Assembly (NCBI RefSeq): GCF_014109765.1 | Contig: NZ_CP059139.1 | Location: 3,166,001-3,230,000, forward strand | Direction: 5' to 3' | Source of the DNA: Pseudomonas berkeleyensis | GTDB lineage: Bacteria; Pseudomonadota; Gammaproteobacteria; Pseudomonadales; Pseudomonadaceae | DNA length: 64,000 bases | Shown here: positions 1 through 9,264 of the stretch, piece after piece | Numbering within the stretch: the first letter of the stretch is position 1 | Layout: the number at the start of each line of letters is the position of its first letter | The notes under the pieces: generated by a model | The model's database searches: none | Seen by the model: only the letters and a program-made list of their open reading frames with translations | What the model was told of the DNA's origin: nothing | Translations under genes and position numbers: made by a program

Positions 1-489
1 GAAGCTGGAGAAGCGGCTGCGAATCCACATGCCGATGGCCACCGGCCCCAGCACGATGGCGAACACCTGGACGACCTTGGCGAACTGCAGCGGAATGGCC
101 TGATCGCCATCCATGAAGTACATCAGCGACAGGTTGACGATCAGCGGCATGGTGAGGATGGCAATCACCGAGTTGACCGCCGTCAGGGTGATGTTCAGCG
201 CCACGTCGCCATGCGCCAGGTGACTGTAGAGGTTGGCCGTGGTGCCGCCCGGCGAGGCCGCCAGCAGCATCATGCCGACGGCCAGCGCCGCCTCCAGCTG
301 GAACCCCTTGACCAGGAAGAAGCAGGCCAGCGGCAGCAACAGAATCTGGCAACCGAGACCAATCATCACCGGTTTGGGGTACTTCACCACGCGGGTGAAA
401 TCCGCCAGGGTCAGGGAAAGCCCGAGACCGAGCATGATGATGCCCAGCGCCAGGGGAAGGAAAACGGTGCTCAGAAGGCTTGCGGTCAT
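1..489 (-). CDS. Bile acid:sodium symporter-like transporter (BASS family), C-terminus cut by window edge
   Basis: Hydrophobic polytopic membrane protein whose first 163 residues are visible. It starts at the ATG read leftward from 489, and the rest lies before base 1. The N-terminal membrane segments carry a run ASPGGTTANLYSHLAHGD, followed by NITLTAVNSVIA. This matches the conserved core of BASS-family Na+-coupled carriers (bile acids, pantoate and other organic anions). It would sit in the inner membrane. The substrate cannot be told from sequence. It is transcribed leftward, away from the SDR gene at 659-1420, which points the same way about 170 bases upstream. The family call is firm; start and substrate are less certain. 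Confidence 0.85.
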   Translation of the reverse strand, partial: MTASLLSTVFLPLALGIIMLGLGLSLTLADFTRVVKYPKPVMIGLGCQILLLPLACFFLVKGFQLEAALAVGMMLLAASPGGTTANLYSHLAHGDVALNITLTAVNSVIAILTMPLIVNLSLMYFMDGDQAIPLQFAKVVQVFAIVLGPVAIGMWIRSRFSSF

Positions 490-658
490 CTTGTTGTTCT
501 CTGTCTAGGTAGGGACCTGCAGCCGATTCTGCGTAACCCGTCACGCTAGCGATAGTGGCTTCGCGCGCCAGAATCGGGACACACTTGTAACAAAATGCGA
601 GTGACCGAAAGGTCACGAAAACCGCAAGCTAGAGCCCTGCCGCCCTCAGCCACAAGCG

Positions 659-1420
659 CTATATCGCCGTGGCACCACCGTCCACCGCCAATGCCTGGCC
701 AGTGGTAAATGCTGCGTGATCGCTGCACAGGTACAACACTGCGGCGGCGATTTCCTCGACCTTGCCGATGCGCCCGACCGGGTGCATGGCAGCAGCGAAT
801 TCAGCCTTCTTCGGATCGGCCTCGTAGGCGCGGCGGAACATATCGGTGTCGATCACCGCCGGGCACACCGCGTTGACCCGCACCTTCTTCTTGGCGTATT
901 CGACTGCCGCCGACTTGGTCAGGCCGATCACTGCGTGTTTGGAGGCCGCGTAGATGCTCATTTTCGGCGCCGCACCGAGGCCGGCCACCGAGGCGGTATT
1001 GACGATGGCGCCGCCACCCTGAGCCAGCAGCAGCGGGATCTGATGCTTCATGCACAGCCAGACGCCTTTGACGTTGACGCCCATGATGGCGTCGAACTCG
1101 GCTTCGCTGCCGTCTGCCAGCTTGCCCTTCTCGATCTCGATACCGGCGTTGTTGAAGGCGTAGTCCAGGCGACCATAGGCAGCCATGGTGTCGGCCATCA
1201 ACGCTTGCACGTCGGCGTCACGGGTCACGTCGCAGCGCACGAATTGCGCCTCACCGCCAGCAGCGCGAATCAGCTCGACGGTGCCTTCCCCGCCAGCGCT
1301 GTCGACATCGGATACCACGACCTTGAGCCCTTCGGCCGCGAAAGCCAGAGCCGTGGCACGACCAATACCGGCAGCACCGCCAGTGACCAGGGCGACCTGG
1401 CCGGAAAACGTCAAACTCAT
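659..1420 (-). CDS. SDR family NAD(P)-dependent oxidoreductase
   Basis: Classical short-chain dehydrogenase of 253 residues. The Rossmann glycine motif TGGAAGIGR lies near residue 13, NNAG near 90, and the catalytic set is Ser144, Tyr157 and Lys161 (YAASK). The C-terminal GQALAVDGG is usual for the FabG-like branch. The ATG at 1420 is preceded by GAGGAAG at good spacing. It probably oxidises or reduces a small alcohol/ketone in the cytoplasm; no substrate can be assigned. It stands alone between a transporter gene and pyrF. The upstream 364-base gap holds a GTAGGGTGCGC-type repeat. Confidence 0.9.
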   Translation of the reverse strand: MSLTFSGQVALVTGGAAGIGRATALAFAAEGLKVVVSDVDSAGGEGTVELIRAAGGEAQFVRCDVTRDADVQALMADTMAAYGRLDYAFNNAGIEIEKGKLADGSEAEFDAIMGVNVKGVWLCMKHQIPLLLAQGGGAIVNTASVAGLGAAPKMSIYAASKHAVIGLTKSAAVEYAKKKVRVNAVCPAVIDTDMFRRAYEADPKKAEFAAAMHPVGRIGKVEEIAAAVLYLCSDHAAFTTGQALAVDGGATAI

Positions 1421-1784
1421 GTCTGCTTCCTCGCAGTGATTCTTATTGAAGTTGCGAGGAGTCTAGCCAGCCGCGCAGCCGGCGAGCAGCACTATCAGGG
1501 TTTGGAGTGCGAGGTCATGCGAATTGGTGATGAAACGCGGCTGAACTCTGCCGCGGTCAGCATCAGTAGGGTGCGCCGTGCGCACCAGCAACGGCGTCTC
1601 AGGGATACGCGAGATGCTTCAAGCAACCCGACAAGCTACAGCCTACGCTGCACCGATGCTGGGTTACGCCGTAGCGGGCATCGCCAGCCGCTTGCCACGG
1701 TGACAAGCGATCAACCCACCCTGCGAAAAATCGTCAGTCGACTGCTGATCGTGCCGACGACGCTTCCGCCCCTACCCGCCTGTT
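1421..1784. other. Intergenic gap with one repeat arm
   Basis: The stretch of 364 bases between the SDR gene and the end of pyrF has no credible gene. It holds a single GTAGGGTGCGCCGTGCGCAC arm (1566-1586) and a degenerate partner-like sequence near 1650-1680. The SDR promoter should lie at its left end, but I see no clear -35/-10 pair. Confidence 0.6.
1566..1586 (+). repeat. REP-like palindromic repeat, family B (single arm)
   Basis: Begins GTAGGGTGCGCCGTGCGCAC. The same word recurs at 51313-51333 and, diverged, at 19649-19669 and 58749-58769. Only here does it lack a clear opposing arm. Confidence 0.75.
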
Positions 1785-2486
1785 TCAGCTGCGCAGTTCG
1801 GCGACCACGGCAGCCAGCGCCTGGGCCGGGTCGGCAGCCTGGCTGATCGGGCGACCGATCACCAGGTAGTCGGAGCCTGCATCCAGCGCCTGGCGCGGGG
1901 TGAGAATACGGCGCTGGTCATCGGCGGCGCTGCCGGCCGGGCGAATACCTGGCGTCACCAGTTGCAGGCGCGGCTGGGCGATCTTCAGGGCCGAGGCTTC
2001 TTGCGCGGAGCAGACCAGACCGTCCATGCCCGCACGGTTGGCCAGCTCGGCCAGACGCAGTACCTGCTCCTGCGGCTCGACATTCAGGCCGATGCCGGCC
2101 AGATCCTCGCGTTCCATGCTGGTCAGCACGGTCACGCCGATCAGCAGCGGTTTCGGGCCATTGAACTGATCCAGCGTCTCGCGACAGGCCGCCATCATGC
2201 GCAGGCCGCCCGAGCAATGCACGTTTACCATCCATACGCCCATTTCCGCCGCGGCCCTGACCGCCATGGCGGTGGTGTTGGGGATGTCGTGGAATTTCAG
2301 ATCGAGAAAGACCTCGAAGCCGCGATCACGCAGGGTCGAGACGATTTCCGCCGCGCAGCTGGTAAACAGCTCCTTGCCGACCTTGACCCGACACAGCGCC
2401 GGATCGAGCTGATCGGCCAGGCGCAGAGCGGCTTCGCGGCTGGGAAAGTCGAGGGCAACGATGATCGGGGTCTGGCAGGCGGACAT
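1785..2486 (-). CDS. pyrF: Orotidine 5'-phosphate decarboxylase
   Basis: Last step of UMP synthesis: decarboxylates OMP to UMP in the cytoplasm. The protein is 233 residues when started at MSACQTP (ATG at 2486), the usual Pseudomonas start. An upstream in-frame ATG at 2522 would add 12 residues but has no ribosome site and no family support. The catalytic loop LDLKFHD carries Asp62, Lys64 and Asp67, and the phosphate-binding C-terminal VIGRPIS is present. Full length and intact. It is monocistronic here, downstream of a repeat (2565-2626) that separates it from the response-regulator gene. Confidence 0.97.
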   Translation of the reverse strand: MSACQTPIIVALDFPSREAALRLADQLDPALCRVKVGKELFTSCAAEIVSTLRDRGFEVFLDLKFHDIPNTTAMAVRAAAEMGVWMVNVHCSGGLRMMAACRETLDQFNGPKPLLIGVTVLTSMEREDLAGIGLNVEPQEQVLRLAELANRAGMDGLVCSAQEASALKIAQPRLQLVTPGIRPAGSAADDQRRILTPRQALDAGSDYLVIGRPISQAADPAQALAAVVAELRS

Positions 2487-2564
2487 TGGACGGGTCTCGA
2501 ACAGGATAAAAACGCCGCGCATTGTAACGCAAAGCCACCCGACGCTGGGATGAGTTCCCCTCCT

Positions 2565-2626
2565 GTAGCCCGGATGAAATCCGGGACAGCTTCGCGGAAG
2601 ATGGCCCCGGATTGCATCCGGGCTAC
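2565..2626. repeat. REP-like palindromic repeat, family A (two arms)
   Basis: Left arm begins GTAGCCCGGATGAAATCCGG (2565-2585). The right arm is its near reverse complement ending ATCCGGGCTAC (2606-2626), with about 20 bases between. Other copies: 16622, 19609 and 38063. Confidence 0.85.
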
Positions 2627-2637
2627 CTCGCTGACGC

Positions 2638-3552
2638 TCAGGCGATCAACCGCTCACGCAATCGCCCGAGCATTCCCAGCAGGCTGCCAACCCTCTCCTG
2701 CTCGCGTTCATCTCGCGGCACCTCGGCCAGACGGGTCACGACCTGTTGCGGCTGTGCACGCCAGATCAGCGCCTGTTCGGCAGCGGCCTTCAGGCCCTTC
2801 TCGAACAGGCCGCGACGCACCGGTTTGGGCAGGTAGCGGAAGATCTGCGCCTCGTTGACCAGACGCAGCAAGGCCTGGGTATCGCGAAACGGCGTCACCA
2901 CCAGGCTGAGCAAGCGCGGATGCGCCTGCGCCAGGCTCTTGAGCAACGGCGCGGTGTCCTCGCCAGCAAGTTTCAGGTCACTGACCAGCACGTCCACCGC
3001 CTCATTGTTGAGCTGCAGCATGGCTTCGGCCAGATTGCGTGCTCGCAGCAACTGGTGCCCGCCTGCCACACAGAACTCGTCGACCACTGCCAGGGTGTCC
3101 GCGTCATCGTCGAGCAGCAGCACGGACAGCGGTGCGGCCAATGCGCTGCTCAACAGAGCGCTGGCCTGGGGCGTATGCCGCGCGGCCATTTCGGCAGCCT
3201 GGCGCAGGGTGAAAGCCATCTCCTGCTGATCCCAGGGTTTGGTCAGGTAACGGAAGATGCCGCCGCTGTTGAGCGCATCCACCGCAGCATCCAGATCGGA
3301 ATAGCCGGTCAACAGGATGCGCAGCGTATCCGGAGCGATTTCCCGGGCCTGGGCGAGCAACTGTGCCCCACTCATCTGCGGCATGCGCTGGTCACTGACG
3401 AGGATATGCACCGGTTCCTCGCGCAGGCGTTGCAACGCACGCAGCGGGTCACTCTCGGTCAGTACCTGGTACTGGCGACGAAACTGCATGGCAAGGCTGC
3501 GCAGGATGCGCTCCTCGTCATCGACGAACAGAATGCGGATGGGGGCAGTCAT
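2638..3552 (-). CDS. Double-receiver response regulator without DNA-binding domain
   Basis: 304 residues with two CheY-like receiver domains in tandem. REC1 spans about 4-122 (Asp11/Asp12, phosphoacceptor Asp54 in VSDQRMP, Thr82, Lys105). REC2 spans about 142-262 (DDD near 148, Asp192 in VSDLK, a second TKP-like LPKP). All key receiver residues are present in both. The tail of about 40 residues is not a recognised HTH, AAA+, GGDEF or HD-GYP domain. I chose the ATG at 3552 because AAGGAG lies 8 bases upstream; a GTG at 3561 sits directly on that site. It follows the histidine kinase, whose stop is at 3554-3556, so the two are surely co-expressed partners. The output is probably protein-protein or phosphorelay. 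Confidence 0.88.
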   Translation of the reverse strand: MTAPIRILFVDDEERILRSLAMQFRRQYQVLTESDPLRALQRLREEPVHILVSDQRMPQMSGAQLLAQAREIAPDTLRILLTGYSDLDAAVDALNSGGIFRYLTKPWDQQEMAFTLRQAAEMAARHTPQASALLSSALAAPLSVLLLDDDADTLAVVDEFCVAGGHQLLRARNLAEAMLQLNNEAVDVLVSDLKLAGEDTAPLLKSLAQAHPRLLSLVVTPFRDTQALLRLVNEAQIFRYLPKPVRRGLFEKGLKAAAEQALIWRAQPQQVVTRLAEVPRDEREQERVGSLLGMLGRLRERLIA

Positions 3553-3553
3553 T

Positions 3554-4855
3554 TCAGGCACTCCTTTTCATGATGGCGGCAGGCAACGGCAGGCTGACGA
3601 GAAAGCGCGTGCCGCGACCAGGCTCGGAGGCGACGCGAATCTGGCCGCCATGGTCGCGAACGATCCTGTAGCTGATGGACAGGCCCAAACCGGTGCCCTG
3701 GCCGACCGGCTTGGTGGTGAAGAACGGATCGAAGATCTTCGCCATGACCTGTGCGGGCATGCCACGACCGTTGTCCTGCAAGGAGATGTGAATGCCCCGC
3801 TCGTCCGCCCAGCTGCGAATCTGAATCCGCCCGGCCACGTCGATGGCCTGCGCCGCGTTGGTCAGCAGATTGAGCAACACCTGATTGATCTGCGACGGCG
3901 CGCAGGCGATGCGCGGCAGCTCACCGAGTTGCTGGATCACCTCGACCTTGTCCTTGAGGTGGTTGCGGGCGATCAACAAGGCGCTGCGAATGCAGTCGTT
4001 GAGGTCGATCTCCTCGCTCAGGGCGCGGTCGACCCGGGCAAAATCCTTGAGCCCCACGACCAGCTCGGCGATCTGCTCGAGGCCATACAGGGTGTCGCCG
4101 TAGAGCTGCTGCAGGTCTTCGGCCAGCAACTCCGGAGTGGCTTGCTGACGCGCCAGCTCGGAAGCCTGCAGGGCTTCGCCGAGACGCGCTTGATCACAGG
4201 CCGGATCGTTCAGGCACTGTCCCAGCCGGGCCTGCGCCGCCGCCAGGTCGAACAGCGGCTCGCTCAGCTCACGTAGCAGTTGCACGTTGTTCTTCACGTA
4301 ACCCAGCGGCGTATTCAGCTCGTGGGCAACGCCGGCGACCATTTGCCCCAGCGAGGCCATCTTCTCGGACTGCAGCAACTGCGCCTGCGACTCCTTGAGA
4401 TCCACCAGCGCCTGGCGCAGCACGCGATTGCGCTGGGCAATGCGCGCCTCCATGGCCTTGAGCAGGTCGAGCACAGTGCCCAGGCCGCAATAGCGACCCC
4501 GCCCGTCGACCAGGATGAAGTCCTCGGTGATGGGGTATTGCAGCTGCCCCGTGACCTGCTTGGCCGCTGCTTCCAGGTCGGCCTCCAGACTGACGATCAA
4601 CGGCTGGCTGTTCATCACCTCACTGACCGGATGACGGCCACGCAGGTCGCGGCCGAAACGCTGCATGAAGATGTCCTGCAAACGTGTACGGCTGACCAGA
4701 CCGAGAGGCTGGCCACCGGCATCCACCACCGGCAGCGACAGAAAGGCCTTGTGTTCGGGGGTCAGCAGACGATCCGCCACTTCGCTGATGCTCATCTGCG
4801 GTGTCAGTGGCGCGACCGGTCGTAGCAGGGACTGCAGAGCGCTGGCACGGCTCAT
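3554..4855 (-). CDS. CBS-domain sensor histidine kinase
   Basis: 433 residues from ATG 4855, which has GGGAGAG upstream. A longer frame to 4951 lacks support. The N-terminus (about 15-135) looks like a pair of CBS modules ([20 protein letters not shown], then [11 protein letters not shown] and [11 protein letters not shown]), which usually sense adenine nucleotides. A coiled linker follows, then a HisKA domain with phosphoacceptor His178 in [10 protein letters not shown]. The C-terminal HATPase has N, G1 and G2 boxes ([25 protein letters not shown]). There is no signal peptide or membrane segment, so it is a soluble cytoplasmic kinase. It is coupled to the double-receiver gene and diverges from eutBC. 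Confidence 0.9.
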   Translation of the reverse strand: MSRASALQSLLRPVAPLTPQMSISEVADRLLTPEHKAFLSLPVVDAGGQPLGLVSRTRLQDIFMQRFGRDLRGRHPVSEVMNSQPLIVSLEADLEAAAKQVTGQLQYPITEDFILVDGRGRYCGLGTVLDLLKAMEARIAQRNRVLRQALVDLKESQAQLLQSEKMASLGQMVAGVAHELNTPLGYVKNNVQLLRELSEPLFDLAAAQARLGQCLNDPACDQARLGEALQASELARQQATPELLAEDLQQLYGDTLYGLEQIAELVVGLKDFARVDRALSEEIDLNDCIRSALLIARNHLKDKVEVIQQLGELPRIACAPSQINQVLLNLLTNAAQAIDVAGRIQIRSWADERGIHISLQDNGRGMPAQVMAKIFDPFFTTKPVGQGTGLGLSISYRIVRDHGGQIRVASEPGRGTRFLVSLPLPAAIMKRSA

Positions 4856-5033
4856 GGGGCGGTCTCTCCCTGTGATCGGAAAGTCGCCATTCAAACAGTG
4901 CCAGGTTGCCATCATGTGACAACCCTCCCCGCGCGAATCAGCCCGGTGCAACCCAGCGCATCACGCACCAGCATGGCTCGACTTCTATACTGCCGTTGGC
5001 GCTCAAGGCCCATGCAGACGCCACTTGCCCAGC

Positions 5034-5050
5034 CTGGCATGGGCGCTGCA
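5034..5050 (+). promoter_or_regulatory. Sigma-54 (RpoN) promoter of eutBC
   Basis: CTGGCATGGGCGCTGCA fits the -24/-12 consensus TGGCACG-N4-TTGCA with only two differences. The GG (5036-5037) and GC (5048-5049) are exactly 10 bases apart. It lies 48 bases before the eutB ATG. In P. aeruginosa ethanolamine catabolism needs RpoN and the activator EatR, which supports the call. No eatR gene is in this window. Confidence 0.75.
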
Positions 5051-5098
5051 CGGTAAAGGACGTCTCGACACTCCTCCATCTCAACATGGGTCGCAGCC

Positions 5099-6493
5099 AT
5101 GTCCTACCAGACCACCATCGGCGATCTCGTCTACCGCTTCGCCGATCTCAAGACGCTGCTGGCCAAGGCCAGCCCCGCTCGCTCCGGTGATTATCTGGCC
5201 GGAATCGCCGCCGCCACCTACGAAGAACGCATGGCCGCCAAGCTGGCCCTGGCCGAGGTGCCGCTCAAGCGCTTTCTCGAGGAGGCGCTGATCCCCTACG
5301 AGCAGGACGAAGTCACCCGCCTGATCATCGATCGCCATGACGCTGCCGCTTTCGCCCTAATCAGCCACCTGACGGTGGGCGACCTGCGTGACTGGCTGCT
5401 GCTGGAAAAGACCGATAGCACCCGGCTGAGTGCCGTCGCGGCTGGCCTGACACCGGAAATGGTCGCAGCAGTGAGCAAGCTGATGCGCAATCAGGACCTG
5501 ATCCTGGTGGCGCGCAAATGTCAGGTGGTCAGCCGTTTCCGCAACACCCTGGGCCTGCCCGGCCACCTTGCCGTGCGCCTGCAACCGAACCACCCCACCG
5601 ATGACGTGCGCGGCATCGCCGCGAGCATGCTCGACGGTCTGCTCTACGGCTCCGGCGACGCCGTGGTGGGTATCAATCCGGCCAGCGACTCGCTGCCGAC
5701 TCTGATGCGCCTGTGGCAGATGATGGACGAGGTACGCCAGCACTTCGAAATCCCCATGCAGAGCTGCGTGCTGACCCATGTCACCACGCAGATCCAGGCC
5801 ATCGAAGCCGGCGCGCCAATCGATCTGGTGTTCCAGTCCATTGCGGGCACCGAGGCGACCAATGCCGGCTTCGGCGTGTCCCTGGCGATCCTTCGTGAAG
5901 CGCACGACGCCGCGCTGTCGCTCGGTCGTGGCACGCTCGGCGATAACGTCATGTACTTCGAAACCGGCCAGGGCAGCGCACTATCGGCCGGAGGTCACCA
6001 TGGCGTCGACCAGCAGACCTGCGAAGCACGCGCCTACGCAGTGGCCCGCGAGTTTCGCCCGCTGCTGGTCAATACCGTGGTGGGCTTCATCGGGCCGGAG
6101 TATCTCTACGACGGCAAGCAGATCACTCGCGCCGGACTGGAGGATCATTTCTGCGCCAAGTTGCTCGGCCTGCCGATGGGCTGCGACGTCTGCTACACCA
6201 ACCACGCCGAAGCCGATCAGGATGACATGGACAACCTGCTCACCCTGCTCGGTGCGGCTGGCATCAACTTCATCATGGGCATCCCCGGCGCCGACGACAT
6301 CATGCTCAACTACCAGAGCACCTCGTTCCACGATGCGCTGTACCTGCGCAACGTGCTGGGCCTCAAACGCGCGCCGGAATTCGACGCCTGGCTGGCGCGC
6401 ATGGCCATCACCGAACCGGGAGGCCGCCTACGCGATATCGGCCGTGGTCACCATCTGCTCAAGCAGTTGCCACACATCTCGGGAGCCGCCTGA
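5099..6493 (+). CDS. eutB: Ethanolamine ammonia-lyase, large subunit
   Basis: Adenosylcobalamin-dependent enzyme that splits ethanolamine into acetaldehyde and ammonia; EutB carries the TIM-barrel active site. The 464-residue length is normal for the family. Recognisable family segments include GDAVVGINPASD, IPMQSCVLTHVTTQ, FETGQGSALSAGGHHGVDQ and IPGADDIMLNYQSTSFHD. The ATG at 5099 starts the conserved N-terminus MSYQTTIGDLVYRF. Its stop TGA overlaps the eutC start by one base. It is transcribed from a probable sigma-54 promoter (5034-5050). No eat permease, aldehyde dehydrogenase or microcompartment genes are next to it, so those functions must be elsewhere. Confidence 0.97.
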   Translation: MSYQTTIGDLVYRFADLKTLLAKASPARSGDYLAGIAAATYEERMAAKLALAEVPLKRFLEEALIPYEQDEVTRLIIDRHDAAAFALISHLTVGDLRDWLLLEKTDSTRLSAVAAGLTPEMVAAVSKLMRNQDLILVARKCQVVSRFRNTLGLPGHLAVRLQPNHPTDDVRGIAASMLDGLLYGSGDAVVGINPASDSLPTLMRLWQMMDEVRQHFEIPMQSCVLTHVTTQIQAIEAGAPIDLVFQSIAGTEATNAGFGVSLAILREAHDAALSLGRGTLGDNVMYFETGQGSALSAGGHHGVDQQTCEARAYAVAREFRPLLVNTVVGFIGPEYLYDGKQITRAGLEDHFCAKLLGLPMGCDVCYTNHAEADQDDMDNLLTLLGAAGINFIMGIPGADDIMLNYQSTSFHDALYLRNVLGLKRAPEFDAWLARMAITEPGGRLRDIGRGHHLLKQLPHISGAA

Positions 6494-7257
6494 TGACCAA
6501 CGACCTGATCCAGCACAATCCCTGGGACGAACTGCGCGCACACACTTCGGCGCGCATCGCCCTTGGCCGGGTCGGCTGCAGCCTGCCTACCACCGAGGTG
6601 CTGAAGTTCGGCCTGGCCCATGCTCAGGCACGCGACGCCGTGCACCGTCCGCTGGACTTCGACGAGCTACAAGCCCAGTTGCAGAACGCTGGTTTTCGCT
6701 CCCTTAAAGTGCGCAGCAACGCCGAGGATCGTCAGAGCTACCTGCTACGCCCGGATCATGGCAGGCAACTGCACGAAGCATGTCGTCAGCAGCTGTTGCA
6801 GGAAGCCCCGGCGCCGGAACTGGTGATCGTGCTGGCCGACGGCCTCTCGGCCATTGCCGTGCAACGCCATGCCCTGCCCCTGCTGCAAGCCTTCCAGGCG
6901 CACTTCGACACCGACTGGGCCAACACCCCGGTAGTGCTCGCCGAACAGGGCCGTGTGGCCATCGGCGACGGCATCGCCGAGGCGCTACGCGCACGCCTGG
7001 TGATCGTGATGATCGGCGAACGTCCAGGCCTGACCTCGCCGGACAGTCTCGGCCTGTACCTGACCTACGCGCCGCGGATCGGCTGCCCGGACAGCGCGCG
7101 CAACTGCATCTCCAACGTGCGCCCCAAAGGGCTGCCCTACGCGCTGGCGGCGCACAAGCTCGACTACCTCGCGCGCCAGGCCTTGCGCCTGCAACTCAGC
7201 GGCGTGTCGCTCAAGGACGACAGCAACCTGCAGCCGGTGCGCGAGCTGCCAGCCTGA
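6493..7257 (+). CDS. eutC: Ethanolamine ammonia-lyase, small subunit
   Basis: 254-residue partner of EutB that helps bind adenosylcobalamin. It starts at an ATG overlapping the eutB stop (TGATG), so translation is coupled. Family segments are clear: NPWDELRAHTSARIALGR near the start, LKVRSNAEDRQSYLLRPD, VIVLADGLSA, IGERPGLTSPDSLGLYLTY, and RNCISNVRPKGL near residue 205. It is shorter than the enterobacterial protein at the N-terminus, as is usual for the non-microcompartment pseudomonad form. Confidence 0.97.
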   Translation: MTNDLIQHNPWDELRAHTSARIALGRVGCSLPTTEVLKFGLAHAQARDAVHRPLDFDELQAQLQNAGFRSLKVRSNAEDRQSYLLRPDHGRQLHEACRQQLLQEAPAPELVIVLADGLSAIAVQRHALPLLQAFQAHFDTDWANTPVVLAEQGRVAIGDGIAEALRARLVIVMIGERPGLTSPDSLGLYLTYAPRIGCPDSARNCISNVRPKGLPYALAAHKLDYLARQALRLQLSGVSLKDDSNLQPVRELPA

Positions 7258-7312
7258 CAAGCCGGTTGCGAGCGGGTATGGTGGAAGTCCCTACCCGCAA
7301 GAGGAATCGATC

Positions 7313-7480
7313 ATGCCCTGGTACGCCTGGCTCATCCTGATCCTGGCCTTGGGCTCCATCCTCGGCAGCCTCCTGCTGCTACGCGACACGGCGAAGAAAT
7401 TGCCGCTGACCGAGGAACAGCTCAAGCGTATCCACGAGCGCAACGTCGAACAGGACGCCAAGGACAGCCGAGAGCGCTGA
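7313..7480 (+). CDS. DUF2897 family small membrane protein
   Basis: 55-residue protein, MPWYAWLILILALGSILGSL then a charged tail ending in DAKDSRER. One N-terminal transmembrane helix (about 4-24) is followed by a hydrophilic, probably helical cytoplasmic part. GAGGAA sits 6 bases before the ATG. This matches the small uncharacterised DUF2897 family of gamma-proteobacteria; function unknown. It lies 55 bases after eutC on the same strand and may be co-transcribed. Confidence 0.8.
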   Translation: MPWYAWLILILALGSILGSLLLLRDTAKKLPLTEEQLKRIHERNVEQDAKDSRER

Positions 7481-7548
7481 CCCATCCTGTACGCCATCTC
7501 TACTCTGAGAGCCTGCTAGACTGCGCCTCCTTCTCCCGAGGAGGCGCC

Positions 7549-8307
7549 ATGCCCCTGCATCTGCGACTGCTGCTACCGGCCTTTACCCTGGCGCTGGGTC
7601 ATGCTTTGGGCTTCATCCAGCCGGTCGGTCTGTTACTTGGTACGGCTGCCTGCGTCCTGATCCTGCTTGGCGAACGGCACCTGTCGGCTTGGCTGTGGCG
7701 AGCGTTGGTGCTTGTCGCTGGCGTCGCACTGGCGGCCCACTTGCTACCAGGTTTCAGCCCCTAGACGCTTTGGCAACCACGCCAGATCAGCCCTGACGCA
7801 CCGCCCTATACGTTGCGCCTGTCCTGGGACAAGTTGCTGCTCGGCACGGCGCTGCTGGCCTGGTGGCTGGGACAGCCCAGCAGACCGGTCATTTCTCCAG
7901 CACGTGTATTGTGGGTCTGCTTACTCACCTTGCTGGCGGTGCCGGTGCTGGCAATCGCACTAGGACTGGTGGCCTGGCAGCCGAAATGGCCGGAAGGCCT
8001 GCTGCTGTGGTTGCTGGTGAATCTGGGCGTGGCCGTGCTGGCCGAGGAGCTTCTGTTTCGTGGCGTACTGCAGCCTGCTCTGGTGCAGCGCTTCGGGGCC
8101 TGGCCAGGGCTGTTGCTAACGGCTGCACTCTTCGGTGCGGTTCACATGCCATTCAGCCTGTTATTCGCCCTACTGGCGAGCCTCGCCGGCCTGGGTTATG
8201 GCCTGGCCTTCCACTACAGCGGCCGCCTGAGCCTGGCGGTCGCGCTACATGGCGCGGTCAATCTACTGCATCTATCGCTGTTGAGTTATCCGCTACGACT
8301 GGCATGA
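7549..8307 (+). pseudogene. CPBP intramembrane metalloprotease interrupted by in-frame amber codon
   Basis: One continuous frame encodes a polytopic CPBP (Abi/CAAX protease-like) protein, broken only by TAG at 7762-7764 (codon 72). Residues 1-71 give the first membrane helices. After the amber the same frame reads TLWQPRQISPDAPPYTLRLS and continues to a normal C-terminus. The catalytic signature lies wholly downstream: EELLFRG (Glu166, Glu167, Arg171), then FGAVHMP and ALHGAVN. Both halves look otherwise undamaged. It may be a recent nonsense mutation, a read-through product, re-initiation within the second half (180 residues), or a sequencing error. The last 50 bases overlap the convergent solute-binding protein gene. 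Confidence 0.85.
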
Positions 8308-9076
8308 CCGCGATGCGATAAGGCGAAAAGATCCGCGCCAGTTCGCCCTTGAGCCGGAGCTCTTCGAGCAACTCGGCGAAACGCTCGGGGCTGATCGGCG
8401 CACCGGTACGAATCATCGCGTGATGACGGTAGACCTGGTCGGTACGCTCGGAAATCAGTAACGAGCGAGCATGCTCACGATTGCGCTTGATGAAGTCATA
8501 GAGATTGGAGCGCGTGACCAGAGCGACATCTGCACGCCCGCGCAGCACCATCAGTAGGTTGCTGTCATGTGAATGGCCAAGGTTGGCATTGAAGGTTTGG
8601 GTCAGGTATTCGGGATCACTGTTGAAACCCGCAAAACCGTAGTGATAACCGCGATACAGTGCCAGGCGCTTACCCTGTACCTGTTCGAAATAGCCCTGGT
8701 CGCGCCCCTCCTCGTCACGTGCGACGAACAACTCGGCGTCCTCCAGGCCCATGTCGACAGCGGCTACATCGATCCCCTGCCAGCCCCACTCCGGGTTCTC
8801 GAAAATGGCCATGTCGATGCGCCCACGTTGCAGATCGCTGAAGCGACGCACGATAGCGGTGGGCAACATGGTGAAGTGGTAGTCGTCTTGCACCTGATTG
8901 AGCGAATCGAGCAATTGCGGCAGCAGGCCGCTGGACTCGTTCAGGTTGGACTTGATCACATAGGGCGGAAAGTGTGCACCGCCAACTCGGACAACTTCTG
9001 CGGCATACAACAAGCCGGTCGACAGCAAGCAGATAGCGGCCAGCCATCCATGATTCCAGCGCCCCCAATGCCGCAT
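8258..9076 (-). CDS. Periplasmic solute-binding protein (SBP_bac_3-like), orphan
   Basis: 272 residues with an N-terminal signal peptide (cleavage probably after LLYAAE, about residue 26) and a type-2 periplasmic-binding fold: VGGAHFPPYV at the start of the mature domain, RGRIDMAIFENPEW, KRLALYRGYHYG, and GRADVALVTRSN. Such proteins bind amino acids or related solutes. No ABC permease or ATPase is nearby, and there is no fused kinase or cyclase domain. It could feed a distant transporter or be a sensory binding protein. It is convergent with, and overlaps by 50 bases, the CPBP gene. Confidence 0.82.
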   Translation of the reverse strand: MRHWGRWNHGWLAAICLLSTGLLYAAEVVRVGGAHFPPYVIKSNLNESSGLLPQLLDSLNQVQDDYHFTMLPTAIVRRFSDLQRGRIDMAIFENPEWGWQGIDVAAVDMGLEDAELFVARDEEGRDQGYFEQVQGKRLALYRGYHYGFAGFNSDPEYLTQTFNANLGHSHDSNLLMVLRGRADVALVTRSNLYDFIKRNREHARSLLISERTDQVYRHHAMIRTGAPISPERFAELLEELRLKGELARIFSPYRIAVMPVVADNSTAIDAVD

Positions 9077-9264
9077 CTTGAGTCCCCCAAAAAATCCTTC
9101 TTCTAGTGCGGCTCAGCCTACTCCAGTCTTACCCTGACCGACTAGATGGTTTTTCAGTCGTATGTCGCTTTCCAGACCGCGTCTGACGACAACTCACGCC
9201 CTTACTACAGCGCCCGAAAACTGGCGTCATCCAAGCAGCACAGAAGCAGAGGTGACTCGCGCGC

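Noticed and set aside
4963..4991. TATACT at 4986-4991 as a sigma-70 promoter for eutB
   Set aside because: No matching -35 element at 16-18 bases; the sigma-54 site downstream is much better.
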